Positions 32,455 through 40,297 of a stretch of DNA of 42,113 nt are shown one piece after another (the stretch's first letter is position 1; every line of letters starts with the position of its first letter). The position numbers and the translations under genes were made by a program. The notes under the pieces are model-generated. The model saw nothing but the letters and a program-made list of their open reading frames with translations, was not told where the DNA came from and made no database searches. Origin of the DNA: Clostridia bacterium (GTDB taxonomy: Bacteria > Bacillota > Clostridia > Christensenellales > CAG-138); the NCBI GenBank assembly GCA_017394835.1, contig JAFPXD010000014.1:1-42113 (forward strand). Reading direction: 5' to 3'.

Positions 32455-33638
32455 TATGCGAGCGCGAAAATGAGAGCGACGAGCTTATAGAGCCAGTTCG
32501 CCGCGATACCCGCGCAGAGGCCGCCGACGGTATGGGAAAGGATCGCCTTGCCGGTCAGGTATTTGTAACCGAGGCTGTCCATCATTGAAACGTGGGTGGA
32601 AAGATAGCCGCTCCAGCACATGCACATTGCGGTGAATACCGCAACGTCGTGCGCGTTGGCAAGGCCCTCCCTCAAAAGGGTGGGGATGAGGCCCATTGCC
32701 GCGCCCGCGGAGCCCAGCGCCGTGATGGGCACCGAAACGCCGCCGGAGGTGGCGAACCCGAAGAGGGGGCGGAGTATGAATTCGATCTTATCCGCCGCCT
32801 TGGTGAGCAGGCCAACGCCCTCATAAGCCGCGCCGGTATAGCCGCCTTCGGGCATGCCGTTAGTCAGCATCATGACGAGGGTGCAGATTATAACGACGCC
32901 GGGGATTATCTCAAGGCCCAGCGTCACGCCGGACTTGCCGCCCTCGAGCAGAGCGTTCATCACGCGCATACCGAGCTTGTTTTCTGCGGCTTCGCGGGGC
33001 TTTTTTTCCTCTATCTCGGAGGGATCGACCGCGAGCGAATCCTTGCCGTAGAGCTTTTTGGTAAGGCTCAGCATTATCCTTGTGGAAACGATGCTGCCTA
33101 TCACCGCGCCGAGGTTGCCGACTATGACAGCGGGCATAAGCGTGCCGCCGGCCGCGCCTTCCTGACCCAGCATGAAGGTGGTGACTATGAGGCCCATGCC
33201 GAAGGAGGTGCCTATATTGGTGAGCGCGGGGAGCTGGTAGCGCTTGAAGAAGCTCTTGAAGCCCTTATCCTCCGCAAGGGAGAGTATGGCGGGGTTATCG
33301 GAAAGATAGGTAGTGACCACGCCGAGCGCCGCCGCGCCGGGCAGATCGTAAACGGGCTTCATGAGCGGGGATAATATCTTGTTGAGAAGCTTGACCACGC
33401 CGAACTCAGTGAACAGTGCGGAAAGGGCGCCCATGAGCACCGCTATCGCCATTATATAGAAGCAGGTGTTGATAAGCAGCTCGAACGCCGTGTTCATAAG
33501 CGTGCTGAACATATTGGAAAGCCCCATGGGAACGGCGAAAACAGCAAAAAGCCCGCCGATCACGACGAGACAGATGAGAGCGGAAAGCCACCACGGCATA
33601 CCCTTCCTGAGATGGGGAAGTCGGAGCCCTTTTTTCAT
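32454..33638 (-). CDS. Gate-domain (nucleoside-recognition) membrane protein
   Basis: A 394-residue polytopic membrane protein with two Gate-type halves, as in the SpmA/SpmB and nucleoside-recognition group and the CD0519/CD1768-type family of clostridia. Recognisable stretches are LLINTCFYIMAIAVLMGALS, TYLSDNPAILSLAEDKGF and the second-half VTLGLEIIPGVVIICTLVMM. Transported substrate unknown. First gene of the group ahead of MATE, ABC exporter and kinase-like genes; the LysR gene is divergent, which suggests regulation of this group by LysR. Its ribosome site (GGGGG) is modest. Confidence 0.8.
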   Translation of the reverse strand: MKKGLRLPHLRKGMPWWLSALICLVVIGGLFAVFAVPMGLSNMFSTLMNTAFELLINTCFYIMAIAVLMGALSALFTEFGVVKLLNKILSPLMKPVYDLPGAAALGVVTTYLSDNPAILSLAEDKGFKSFFKRYQLPALTNIGTSFGMGLIVTTFMLGQEGAAGGTLMPAVIVGNLGAVIGSIVSTRIMLSLTKKLYGKDSLAVDPSEIEEKKPREAAENKLGMRVMNALLEGGKSGVTLGLEIIPGVVIICTLVMMLTNGMPEGGYTGAAYEGVGLLTKAADKIEFILRPLFGFATSGGVSVPITALGSAGAAMGLIPTLLREGLANAHDVAVFTAMCMCWSGYLSTHVSMMDSLGYKYLTGKAILSHTVGGLCAGIAANWLYKLVALIFALA

Positions 33639-33724
33639 GAGGATACCCCCGTAACAAAAATTCGGGCCGGAGCGTCAGATCGCGACATTTCTCACAGCCA
33701 ACGCATATGATACTCCAAAGCCTA

Positions 33725-33758
33725 TTGAAAAGAAAGCGAATGTTTGTTATACTTAACA
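33725..33758 (+). promoter_or_regulatory. Promoter and possible operator of the LysR gene
   Basis: TTGAAA (33725-33730), 17 bp, TATACT (33748-33753). The -10 box is covered by an inverted repeat TGTTA-TACT-TAACA (33745-33758), a candidate site for autoregulation. The opposite-strand promoter for the Gate-domain gene must lie in the same 130 bp but has no strong -35 box. Confidence 0.6.
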
Positions 33759-33791
33759 TGAGAAATCTTCATGGATAAGGAGGGCGTTGAT

Positions 33792-34679
33792 ATGCGTTCG
33801 ACTTTGAATCCCGCCAAGTATTCGGTGCTGCTCGCAGTGGCGGAAAGGGGGTCGCTGACCGCCGCGGCGGAGAAGCTCGGCTACACGCAGTCGGGCATAA
33901 GCCACATAATAGCCGATCTTGAGGCGGAGTGCGGTTTCCCCCTCATATCGCGCGGGAAATCGGGCTCGACCTTAACGCGAGAGGGGGAAAGGCTGATCGA
34001 GCCCGTGCGCGGGCTTATTCGCGCCGGGGAGAAACTCGCCTCCGCGATAGACGAGATAAACGGGCTCCGAACGGGAGTCGTGCGGGTGGGGATGTTTTCG
34101 AGCGTCGCCGTCCACTGGGCGCCCGCTTTGACGGAGGGCTTTGCGGAGCGCTTCCCCAATATAACGCTGGAGCTGTTCTCCGGTCTTTACGGCGAGATAG
34201 AGGAGAAGGTATTATCGGGCGAGCTCGACTGCGGCTTTTTGACAAAGCAGACCAAGCGCGATCTCGCCTTCCGCGAGCTCACGCGGGACAGGCTCCTTGC
34301 GGTGCTCCCGGTGGGGCATGAGGCGACCTCGCTCCCCCGTCTGCCCGCCTCTTATATAGAAAAGGAAGCTTTTATAATCCCCGGCGAGGGCACCGGCTAC
34401 GATATAGGCGGGATATTCCGCTCCTGCCGCGTTTCGCCCCGCGTGAAATACGCGCTTTCGGACGACTACGCCGCCCTTGCGATGGTCGAGCGGGGGCTCG
34501 GAATAACCATATTGCCCGAGCTCATCCTGGAGGGCCGCAGCGAAAACGTATGCGTGATGGAGCTCGATCCGCCCTTCCGCCGCACGATAGGCATGGTCTC
34601 CCGCCCCGGGCGCGAAAGCTCGCCCGCGGCAAAGGCTTTCATGGAGTTCGCGGAGGAGTTTGTGAAGGGGCTTAAATGA
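33792..34679 (+). CDS. LysR family transcriptional regulator
   Basis: A 295-residue DNA-binding regulator. The N-terminal winged helix-turn-helix is clear (VAERGSLTAAAEKLGYTQSG, with the recognition helix GISHIIADLEAE), followed by the LysR substrate-binding domain in two lobes (VRVGMFSSVAVHWAP; later GLGITILPELILEG). ATG 33792 was chosen because AAGGAGG lies at proper spacing; an earlier start adds seven residues. It is divergent from the Gate/MATE/ABC group, the usual layout for a LysR regulator and its target. The effector is unknown. The 260 bp that follow, up to etfA, hold GC-rich inverted repeats such as CCGG-AAGT-CCGG but no gene. Confidence 0.93.
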   Translation: MRSTLNPAKYSVLLAVAERGSLTAAAEKLGYTQSGISHIIADLEAECGFPLISRGKSGSTLTREGERLIEPVRGLIRAGEKLASAIDEINGLRTGVVRVGMFSSVAVHWAPALTEGFAERFPNITLELFSGLYGEIEEKVLSGELDCGFLTKQTKRDLAFRELTRDRLLAVLPVGHEATSLPRLPASYIEKEAFIIPGEGTGYDIGGIFRSCRVSPRVKYALSDDYAALAMVERGLGITILPELILEGRSENVCVMELDPPFRRTIGMVSRPGRESSPAAKAFMEFAEEFVKGLK

Positions 34680-34887
34680 GCCCTGCCGGGGCCGCCCCTC
34701 CCCCGCATAGATCATTCGAATATATTTGCATTTTCAGGGAACCCCGCACGCGGCTCGTCCGTTATATTTACGAAAGCATCGGAGGCCGGGCGGAAGAAAA
34801 CCGGAAGTCCGGCTCCACCCGCTTTTGACGGATACTCCCGTGCGGGAAAGAAAACCTTGACTGCGCGGGTCTATATAGAACCTGACA

Positions 34888-34927
34888 TAAAAAGCGGCGA
34901 AGCGTGTTGATTGCGCTTCGCCGCTTT
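34888..34927 (-). terminator. Terminator of the bcd-etf operon
   Basis: On the minus strand, a 14-bp perfect stem AAAGCGGCGAAGCG/CGCTTCGCCGCTTT with a 9-base loop followed by Ts, 14 bp after the etfA stop codon. Confidence 0.9.
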
Positions 34928-34940
34928 ATTTGTTTATGCC

Positions 34941-35954
34941 TTACGCGTTTTCCTTCATCGCCCTGATCTTTTCGGTGAGCATGGGGATGACCTTATTGAG
35001 GTCGCCCACGACTCCGTAATCGGCGACGCTCCAGATGGGGGCCGTCTCATCGCGGTTGACCGCGATTATGAGATCGGACTCCTCCATGCCGGCGAGGTGC
35101 TGTATCGCGCCGGAGATGCCGACCGCGATATAGACCTTGGGGCGAACGGTCTTGCCCGTCTGACCGACCTGCAGCTCCTTATCCGCCCAGCCGGCGTCGA
35201 CCGCCGCGCGGGAAGCGGCAACGCGGCCGCCAAGCACCTCCGCCAGGTCGTAGAGCATTTGGAAATTCTCCTTGGAGCCCATGCCGCGCCCGCCGGAAAC
35301 GAGTATATCCGCGCTCGAAATATCGGCCGCCTCGTTCATCTTTTTGATGACGTCGAGTATCTCTATGAAGCAGTCGTTCTTCTCTATTTTGATATTGAAG
35401 GGAAGCACGCGGGCGCGCCTGCCCTCCTCACGCTCGGCCTTCTGCATGACGCCGGGACGGACGGTAGCCATCTGCGGACGGAAATCGGGGCAGACGATGG
35501 TCGCCATCAGGTTGCCGCCGAAGGCGGGACGGGTCATCAGAAGCCTGCCGGTCTCCGCGTCTATCTCGAGCTTGGTGCAGTCGGCGGTGAGGCCGGTATG
35601 CACCCTCGCGGATACGCGGGGAGCGAGATCGCGGCCGATAGTGGTCGCCCCGTAAAGGAAGACCTCGGGCTTGAAATACTCGATAGCGCCGTAGATCGCC
35701 TGCGCATAGGGCTCGGTGGTGTATTCCGCAAGGGCGGGATCGTCTATCAAAACGACTGTATCCGCGCCGTACTCGCCGAGCTCGTCGGCAAGCTGTGCCA
35801 CGTTATAGCCGCAGAGCACCGCATAGACGGAGGTGTTCAGGCTCTTCGCAAGCTCCTTCGCCTTGCCGATGAGTTCGAAGCTGACGGGAGCGATGACGCC
35901 CTCCACCTGCTGAACAAATACGTAAACGCCTTTATATTCGGAAAATTCTTTCAT
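34941..35954 (-). CDS. etfA: Electron transfer flavoprotein alpha subunit
   Basis: A 337-residue FAD-binding subunit. The C-terminal FAD domain is plain: VSGGRGMGSKENFQML, ASRAAVDAGW, VGQTGKTVRPKVYIAVGISGAIQHLAGM and the closing GDLNKVIPML. With EtfB it takes electrons from NADH or from an acyl-CoA dehydrogenase. In Clostridia the Bcd-EtfAB complex couples crotonyl-CoA reduction to ferredoxin reduction by flavin-based bifurcation; that role is inferred from the gene order. It lies 12 bp after etfB and closes the operon. Confidence 0.97.
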   Translation of the reverse strand: MKEFSEYKGVYVFVQQVEGVIAPVSFELIGKAKELAKSLNTSVYAVLCGYNVAQLADELGEYGADTVVLIDDPALAEYTTEPYAQAIYGAIEYFKPEVFLYGATTIGRDLAPRVSARVHTGLTADCTKLEIDAETGRLLMTRPAFGGNLMATIVCPDFRPQMATVRPGVMQKAEREEGRRARVLPFNIKIEKNDCFIEILDVIKKMNEAADISSADILVSGGRGMGSKENFQMLYDLAEVLGGRVAASRAAVDAGWADKELQVGQTGKTVRPKVYIAVGISGAIQHLAGMEESDLIIAVNRDETAPIWSVADYGVVGDLNKVIPMLTEKIRAMKENA

Positions 35955-35966
35955 GCTGCACCTCTT

Positions 35967-36752
35967 TTATATAACGTGACGCTCAACGAGCTTCGCAAGC
36001 AGGTAATCGGCCTCGGCCTCGGCGTCCATTGTAACGACCTCGCCCTTGCCCTTCAACGCCTTGGGGAAGCTTTCCTTGACGCGGGTGGGAGAGCCCTTCA
36101 AGCCTATGTTGGAATCGTCAACGGGAACGTCGGGACGGGTCCAGACAGTGACCTGCTTCTCACGGTAAGCCTCGAATATGCCGCCGGGAGTCATGTAGCG
36201 GGGGCGGTTGAGCTCGGTCAGCGCGGTGACGAGGCAGGGCATCTTCACACGAACGACCTGATAGCTGTTTTCGAACTGCCTCTTGACTATGAGGCTGTCG
36301 CCTACCACGCGGATCTCTTCCGCATAGCTGACGTTCGGAATGCCGAGGTGCTCCGCCATCTGTGGGCCGACCTGCGCGGTATCGCCGTCGATAGCCTGAC
36401 GGCCGGTGAACACTATATCATAGGGGAGCTTGGAAACCGCCGCGGCGATCGTGGAGGAGGTCGCCCAGGTATCGGCGCCGCCGAATGCGCGGTCGCTTAT
36501 CAAATAGGCTTCATCCGCGCCCATGGCGAGCGCTTCGCGGAGCACCGCGTCCGCCTGAGCGGGGCCCATCGAAACGACGCGGACGACTGCGCCCAGCTCG
36601 TCCTTTATGCGCAGCGCGGCCTCTAATCCCGCCTTATCATCGGGATTCATTATAGAGGGAACGCCCTCACGGATGAGGGTGCCCGTCTTGGGGTCGAGGC
36701 GCACCTCGTTGGTGTCGGGGACCTGTTTAACACATACAACTATATTCAGCAT
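35967..36752 (-). CDS. etfB: Electron transfer flavoprotein beta subunit
   Basis: A 261-residue EtfB. The N-terminus (MLNIVVCVKQVPDTNEVRLD) and the flavin-binding stretch GRQAIDGDTAQVGP are diagnostic; in bifurcating Etf proteins this subunit holds the NADH-reactive FAD. The family signature VRVKMPCLVTALTELNRPRYM is also present. GGAGG precedes the ATG. It is 14 bp downstream of bcd and 12 bp upstream of etfA. Confidence 0.97.
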   Translation of the reverse strand: MLNIVVCVKQVPDTNEVRLDPKTGTLIREGVPSIMNPDDKAGLEAALRIKDELGAVVRVVSMGPAQADAVLREALAMGADEAYLISDRAFGGADTWATSSTIAAAVSKLPYDIVFTGRQAIDGDTAQVGPQMAEHLGIPNVSYAEEIRVVGDSLIVKRQFENSYQVVRVKMPCLVTALTELNRPRYMTPGGIFEAYREKQVTVWTRPDVPVDDSNIGLKGSPTRVKESFPKALKGKGEVVTMDAEAEADYLLAKLVERHVI

Positions 36753-36766
36753 ACCTTTTTACCTCC

Positions 36767-37906
36767 TCACGCAAGCAGGCTGCCCGAGATGACCATACGC
36801 TGCACCTCGCTGGTGCCCTCGTATATCTCAGTGATCTTCGCGTCGCGCATCATGCGCTCGACCGCGTATTCGCGGGTGTAGCCGTAGCCCCCGTGGAGCT
36901 GGACGCATTTGGTCGTGACCTCCATGGCCGTTTCCGCCGCGAAGAGCTTTGCCATAGCGGCCTCAACGGAGAAGCGCTTTTGGGTATCCTTCGCGTAAGC
37001 CGCCTTATAAACGAGGAGCTTCGCCGCCTCTACCTTGGCCGCAAGATCCGCAAGGGTGAACTGAGTGTTCTGGAACTGCGCTATGGTGCGCCCGAACTGC
37101 TTCCTCTGCTTGACGTACGCGACGGTCGCCTCAAGCGCGCCTTCCGCAATGCCCAGCGCCTGCGCCGCGATTCCTATGCGGCCGCCGTCCAGAGTGCCCA
37201 TGGCGATGGAGAAGCCCTTGCCCTCCTGACCCAGCATGTTCTCGCGGGGGATGCGGCAGTCGCGGAATATGAGCTCATAGGTGGAGGAGCCGCGGATGCC
37301 CATCTTCTTTTCCTTCGTGCCGAAGGTGAAGCCGGGGGTGCCCTTTTCCACTATGAAGGCGGATATGCCCTTGGTGCCCTTCGTGGGATCGGTCATCGCG
37401 AATATGATGTAAATATCCGCTTCCTTGCCGTTGGTGATGAATATCTTGGAGCCGTTCAGAACGTACTGCTCGCCCTCCAATACGGCCTTTGTCGCAACGC
37501 CCGCGGCGTCGGTGCCGGCGTTCGGCTCGGTCAGCGCGAATGCGCCGAGCTTTTCACCGGAGGCCAGAGGCTTTAGATACTCCTCCTTCTGGGCGGGAGT
37601 GCCGTACTTATAGATGGGATCGCAGCAGAGCGAGGTATGCGCGGAAACTATGACGCCCGTGGTGGCGCAGCGCTTCGATATTTCCTCAACACACATGACG
37701 TAGGTCAGGCTGTCGCAGCCTTGACCGCCGAACTCGCGGGGTATGGGGATGCCCATGAAGCCGTATCTCTGCAGCTTTTCCACAGTCCCCCTGGGGAACT
37801 CCTCCGTTTCATCGACCTCGGAGGCGTAGGGTTTTACCTCGTTTTCCGCAAATTCGGAAAAGAGGGTCCTTGCCATGAGGTGCTCGGAGCTCAGTTTGAA
37901 ATCCAT
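36767..37906 (-). CDS. bcd: Short-chain acyl-CoA dehydrogenase (butyryl-CoA dehydrogenase type)
   Basis: A 379-residue FAD enzyme that reduces crotonyl-CoA (or a related enoyl-CoA) in butyrate-type fermentation. Motifs: FALTEPNAGTDA, KIFITNGKEADI, CVQLHGGYGYTREYAVERMMRDA, and the catalytic base Glu363 in IYEGTSEVQ. ATG 37906 was chosen because GGAGG lies at good spacing and the family begins MDFKLS; a longer reading is not supported. It leads the operon with etfB and etfA, which argues for the bifurcating Bcd-Etf complex. The other butyrate genes (thl, hbd, crt) are not in the window, so chain length and pathway are not fixed. Confidence 0.95.
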   Translation of the reverse strand: MDFKLSSEHLMARTLFSEFAENEVKPYASEVDETEEFPRGTVEKLQRYGFMGIPIPREFGGQGCDSLTYVMCVEEISKRCATTGVIVSAHTSLCCDPIYKYGTPAQKEEYLKPLASGEKLGAFALTEPNAGTDAAGVATKAVLEGEQYVLNGSKIFITNGKEADIYIIFAMTDPTKGTKGISAFIVEKGTPGFTFGTKEKKMGIRGSSTYELIFRDCRIPRENMLGQEGKGFSIAMGTLDGGRIGIAAQALGIAEGALEATVAYVKQRKQFGRTIAQFQNTQFTLADLAAKVEAAKLLVYKAAYAKDTQKRFSVEAAMAKLFAAETAMEVTTKCVQLHGGYGYTREYAVERMMRDAKITEIYEGTSEVQRMVISGSLLA

Positions 37907-37945
37907 ATATATCCTCCATTCGGTATTATTGACTGTCCTGCCCCC

Positions 37946-37968
37946 GGGGCGCAGCAAATAAGCGCCCC
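37946..37968 (-). promoter_or_regulatory. Hairpin in the bcd leader
   Basis: A 7-bp GC-only stem GGGGCGC/GCGCCCC with a 9-base loop lies in the 5' leader between promoter and bcd. It has no U-tract; a stability or attenuation role is possible. Confidence 0.45.
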
Positions 37969-37982
37969 GAAGCGCATCTTTG

Positions 37983-38011
37983 ATTATATAGCCTTTTTCT
38001 TCGTTTTTCAA
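37983..38011 (-). promoter_or_regulatory. Promoter of the bcd-etfB-etfA operon
   Basis: On the minus strand, TTGAAA (38011-38006), 17 bp, TATAAT (37988-37983), giving a leader of about 70 bases. Confidence 0.8.
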
Positions 38012-38096
38012 GGGGAGCGCGGGTATATATTGGGCGGCTCTGTTCGCATCTAATTTGCCTCACAAGATAGAATTGTCACGTTCATCACTTTTCCCG

Positions 38097-38125
38097 TTGC
38101 AAACGCCGCGAAGATATGATAGAAT
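38097..38125 (+). promoter_or_regulatory. Promoter of the acyltransferase gene, touching its start codon
   Basis: TTGCAA (38097-38102), 17 bp, TAGAAT (38120-38125). The expected transcription start is at or near 38132, the A of the first ATG, so either the mRNA is leaderless or the true start is further in. Confidence 0.6.
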
Positions 38126-38131
38126 GGGGGC

Positions 38132-39442
38132 ATGAAGCAGCAGTCACAAAAAAAGAGGGTCGGGCGGAGCTGGATGCCCCTCGACAACGCGGCGAAGATC
38201 TATCCCCCCGCCATGACGGAGGGCTGGAACGCGCTGTTCCGCGTTTCGGTCACGCTTGACGAGCCCATCGACCGCCAGGTTTTGAAGCGCGCGCTCCTCA
38301 AGACCGTGGCGAGGTTCCCCAATTTCGCGATGCGTCTGCGCCGCGGGTTCTTTTGGTATTATCTCGACAGGCTTGACGGAGCTCCCGAGATACAGGACGA
38401 CGTGCAGAACCCCTGCGCGCGGATGAGGTTCCGCGAAAACGGGGGCTTCGCATTCCGCGTGCGCTGCTATAACAGGCGGATCGCCGTGGAGATATTCCAC
38501 GCCATCACGGACGGCTCGGGCGGGCTCTCGTTTTTGAAGACGCTCACCGCGGAATACATCTCCATCCGTTACGGCGTGACCGTGCCGAGGAGCGGCGATA
38601 TACTCGACTGCTCCGTGCCCGCCTCCGAGGAGGAGCTTGCGGACGGCTTCCTGAAGCACGCGGGGCCGAAGGCGGTGCCGGAGACCAAGCGCCGCGCATA
38701 TCACTTAAACGGCACCAAGGATCCGGATTTTCTGCACGTTACGACGGGCATACTGGACGCCGCCGATATTGCTGCGAGGGCGAAGGCGCTGGGAGTGACC
38801 GTAACGGAGTATCTGACCACCGTGCTGCTGTTCGCCGCCGCGGACTGGAAGCACGTGAAGCATGAGCCCCTCCAGCGCAGAAGGCCCGTCAAGGCGACGG
38901 TGCCCGTTGACCTTCGCCGTCTTTTCGGCTGCAGGACGCTCCGCAATTTCGCGAACTACGCAAACGTGGGCCTCGATACGCGCCTGGGCGAATACGGCTT
39001 CGAGGAGGCCGCGAGGATAATCCACCATCAGCTCAGGCTCGGGGCGGACCCCCACCTGCTCGCCGCCAAGATCGCGAGCAACGTGAATATAGAAAAGAAC
39101 GTGTTCATGCGCCTTGTGCCCCTCTTCATAAAGGACCCGGTGATGAGCTTGGCATACAGGATAGAGGGCGACCGCCAGTCGACGACCTGCCTCTCGAACC
39201 TCGGGCGGGTGACGCTGCCCCCCGAGATGGAGGCGCACGTCAGGCGCTTCGACTTCATGCTGGGCTCGCTCATAGAGAACCCCATCGCCTCCGCCGCGGT
39301 GAGCTACAACGGAAAGCTCGTTATCAATTTCACCCGCACCATAAAGGAAAGCTTCCTCGAAAGGGCGTTCTTCACCCGGCTCGTCAAAATGGGCGTTAAG
39401 GTATTTATAGAAAGCAACCAAAAAGATCCGGAGGAAATATGA
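38132..39442 (+). CDS. Alcohol acetyltransferase / condensation-like acyltransferase
   Basis: A 436-residue protein of the CoA-dependent acyltransferase superfamily (AATase, condensation and PapA type). The catalytic HxxxDG motif is HAITDG (His123-Asp127-Gly128) in VEIFHAITDGSGGLSFLK. The N-terminal WMPLDNAAKIYPP is typical of the bacterial AATase group, and the structural VPVDLRRLF and late SNLGRV stretches fit the second half. It probably esterifies or acylates a lipid or alcohol; the substrate is unknown. The start is uncertain: ATG 38132 lies at the transcription start, whereas ATG 38174 (MPLDNAAK) has GGAG five bases upstream. It overlaps the next gene by 4 bp. Confidence 0.82.
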   Translation: MKQQSQKKRVGRSWMPLDNAAKIYPPAMTEGWNALFRVSVTLDEPIDRQVLKRALLKTVARFPNFAMRLRRGFFWYYLDRLDGAPEIQDDVQNPCARMRFRENGGFAFRVRCYNRRIAVEIFHAITDGSGGLSFLKTLTAEYISIRYGVTVPRSGDILDCSVPASEEELADGFLKHAGPKAVPETKRRAYHLNGTKDPDFLHVTTGILDAADIAARAKALGVTVTEYLTTVLLFAAADWKHVKHEPLQRRRPVKATVPVDLRRLFGCRTLRNFANYANVGLDTRLGEYGFEEAARIIHHQLRLGADPHLLAAKIASNVNIEKNVFMRLVPLFIKDPVMSLAYRIEGDRQSTTCLSNLGRVTLPPEMEAHVRRFDFMLGSLIENPIASAAVSYNGKLVINFTRTIKESFLERAFFTRLVKMGVKVFIESNQKDPEEI

Positions 39443-40143
39443 GTTACTGTGTAAACTGCGGCGTTGAGCTTGGCGAAAGCGAAAAGCGCTGCCCGCTCTG
39501 CGGGGTGGAGGTAATAAACCCCGCAAAGCCCTATTCCGAAAAAGCCGAGCGGCCCTTCCCCGCCTCCGCCGAAAGCGTGACCCACAGGGGCGTGCGCATC
39601 ATCACGGCGAAGGTGCTTTCCCTGCTGCTCGTCATACCCGTCCTTTCCGTGCTGATCGCGGACCTTTTGCAGGACGGGAGGCTTTCGTGGTCGCTTTTGC
39701 CCGTCGCCGCGATGGGCTTCGTATTCCTCGCGGTGATATTCCCCTGCCTTTTGAAGAAGCCTCCCGTGTGGCTGTTCATACTTCTCGGCACAGTCGAGAC
39801 CGCCGCGTTCCTTTTCGTCGTATGGGTGCTCGTCGGAGGGGATTGGCTGTGGCTCTTCGCCCTGCCGCTCACCGCGCTGGTCGGAGCCGCCGCGATAGGC
39901 TGTTACCTCATATTAAGATCGAAGCGCGCCTCGGTATCGCTCAAGATAATAGTCGTGCTGCTCATACTCATGGTGTTCGTGATAGTTCTGCAAATGCTTA
40001 TCGAGCTGCATCTTTCGGGGCGCATCCGCCTTTCGTGGTCCATTTACGCCGCGCTCTCCTGCGGGATGGTAAGCCTTGCGGTGCTGATAGTTTCGCGGCT
40101 CATAAGGAAGAACGAGAGCATCAGAAAGAAGCTGTTTTTTTAA
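39439..40143 (+). CDS. Zinc-ribbon membrane protein (DUF6320-like)
   Basis: A 234-residue protein with an N-terminal zinc ribbon (YCVNCGVELGESEKRCPLCG, Cys4) and about six hydrophobic helices from residue 55 onward, ending in a basic tail (RKNESIRKKLFF). I recall similar proteins encoded next to AATase-like enzymes in Clostridia (DUF6320), but this was not checked. The 4-bp overlap (ATGA) with the acyltransferase suggests that the two work together, perhaps with the membrane protein placing or gating the enzyme. The function is unknown. Confidence 0.78.
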   Translation: MSYCVNCGVELGESEKRCPLCGVEVINPAKPYSEKAERPFPASAESVTHRGVRIITAKVLSLLLVIPVLSVLIADLLQDGRLSWSLLPVAAMGFVFLAVIFPCLLKKPPVWLFILLGTVETAAFLFVVWVLVGGDWLWLFALPLTALVGAAAIGCYLILRSKRASVSLKIIVVLLILMVFVIVLQMLIELHLSGRIRLSWSIYAALSCGMVSLAVLIVSRLIRKNESIRKKLFF

Positions 40144-40148
40144 GGGGC

Positions 40149-40177
40149 TTGCGCGCGGACGTTCCCCGTGTTATAAT
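40149..40177 (+). promoter_or_regulatory. Promoter of the ABC-F gene
   Basis: TTGCGC (40149-40154), 17 bp, TATAAT (40172-40177). It gives a leader of about 115 bases before the start at 40298. Confidence 0.7.
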
Positions 40178-40190
40178 ACTTCCATCAATA

Positions 40191-40297
40191 AAGAAAGAGG
40201 TACCCCGGCTTGACCATTCGCTGAAGCACATTTGAAGTTTCTCATTCCGAAGCGGAACGCTTCGGAAAACTTTACGTGTTTTGGAAGCGAGGTACCC
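40191..40297 (+). promoter_or_regulatory. Structured leader of the ABC-F gene, possible leader peptide
   Basis: An AAAGAGG lies nine bases before TTG ACC ATT CGC TGA (40210-40224), a possible four-codon leader peptide. A 10-bp perfect hairpin TTCCGAAGCG-GAA-CGCTTCGGAA is at 40245-40267. GAGGTACCC occurs twice, at 40198 and again just before the ATG (40289-40297); its GGTACC core is self-complementary, so the two copies could pair and hide the ribosome site. Regulation through this leader is inferred only. Confidence 0.4.
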
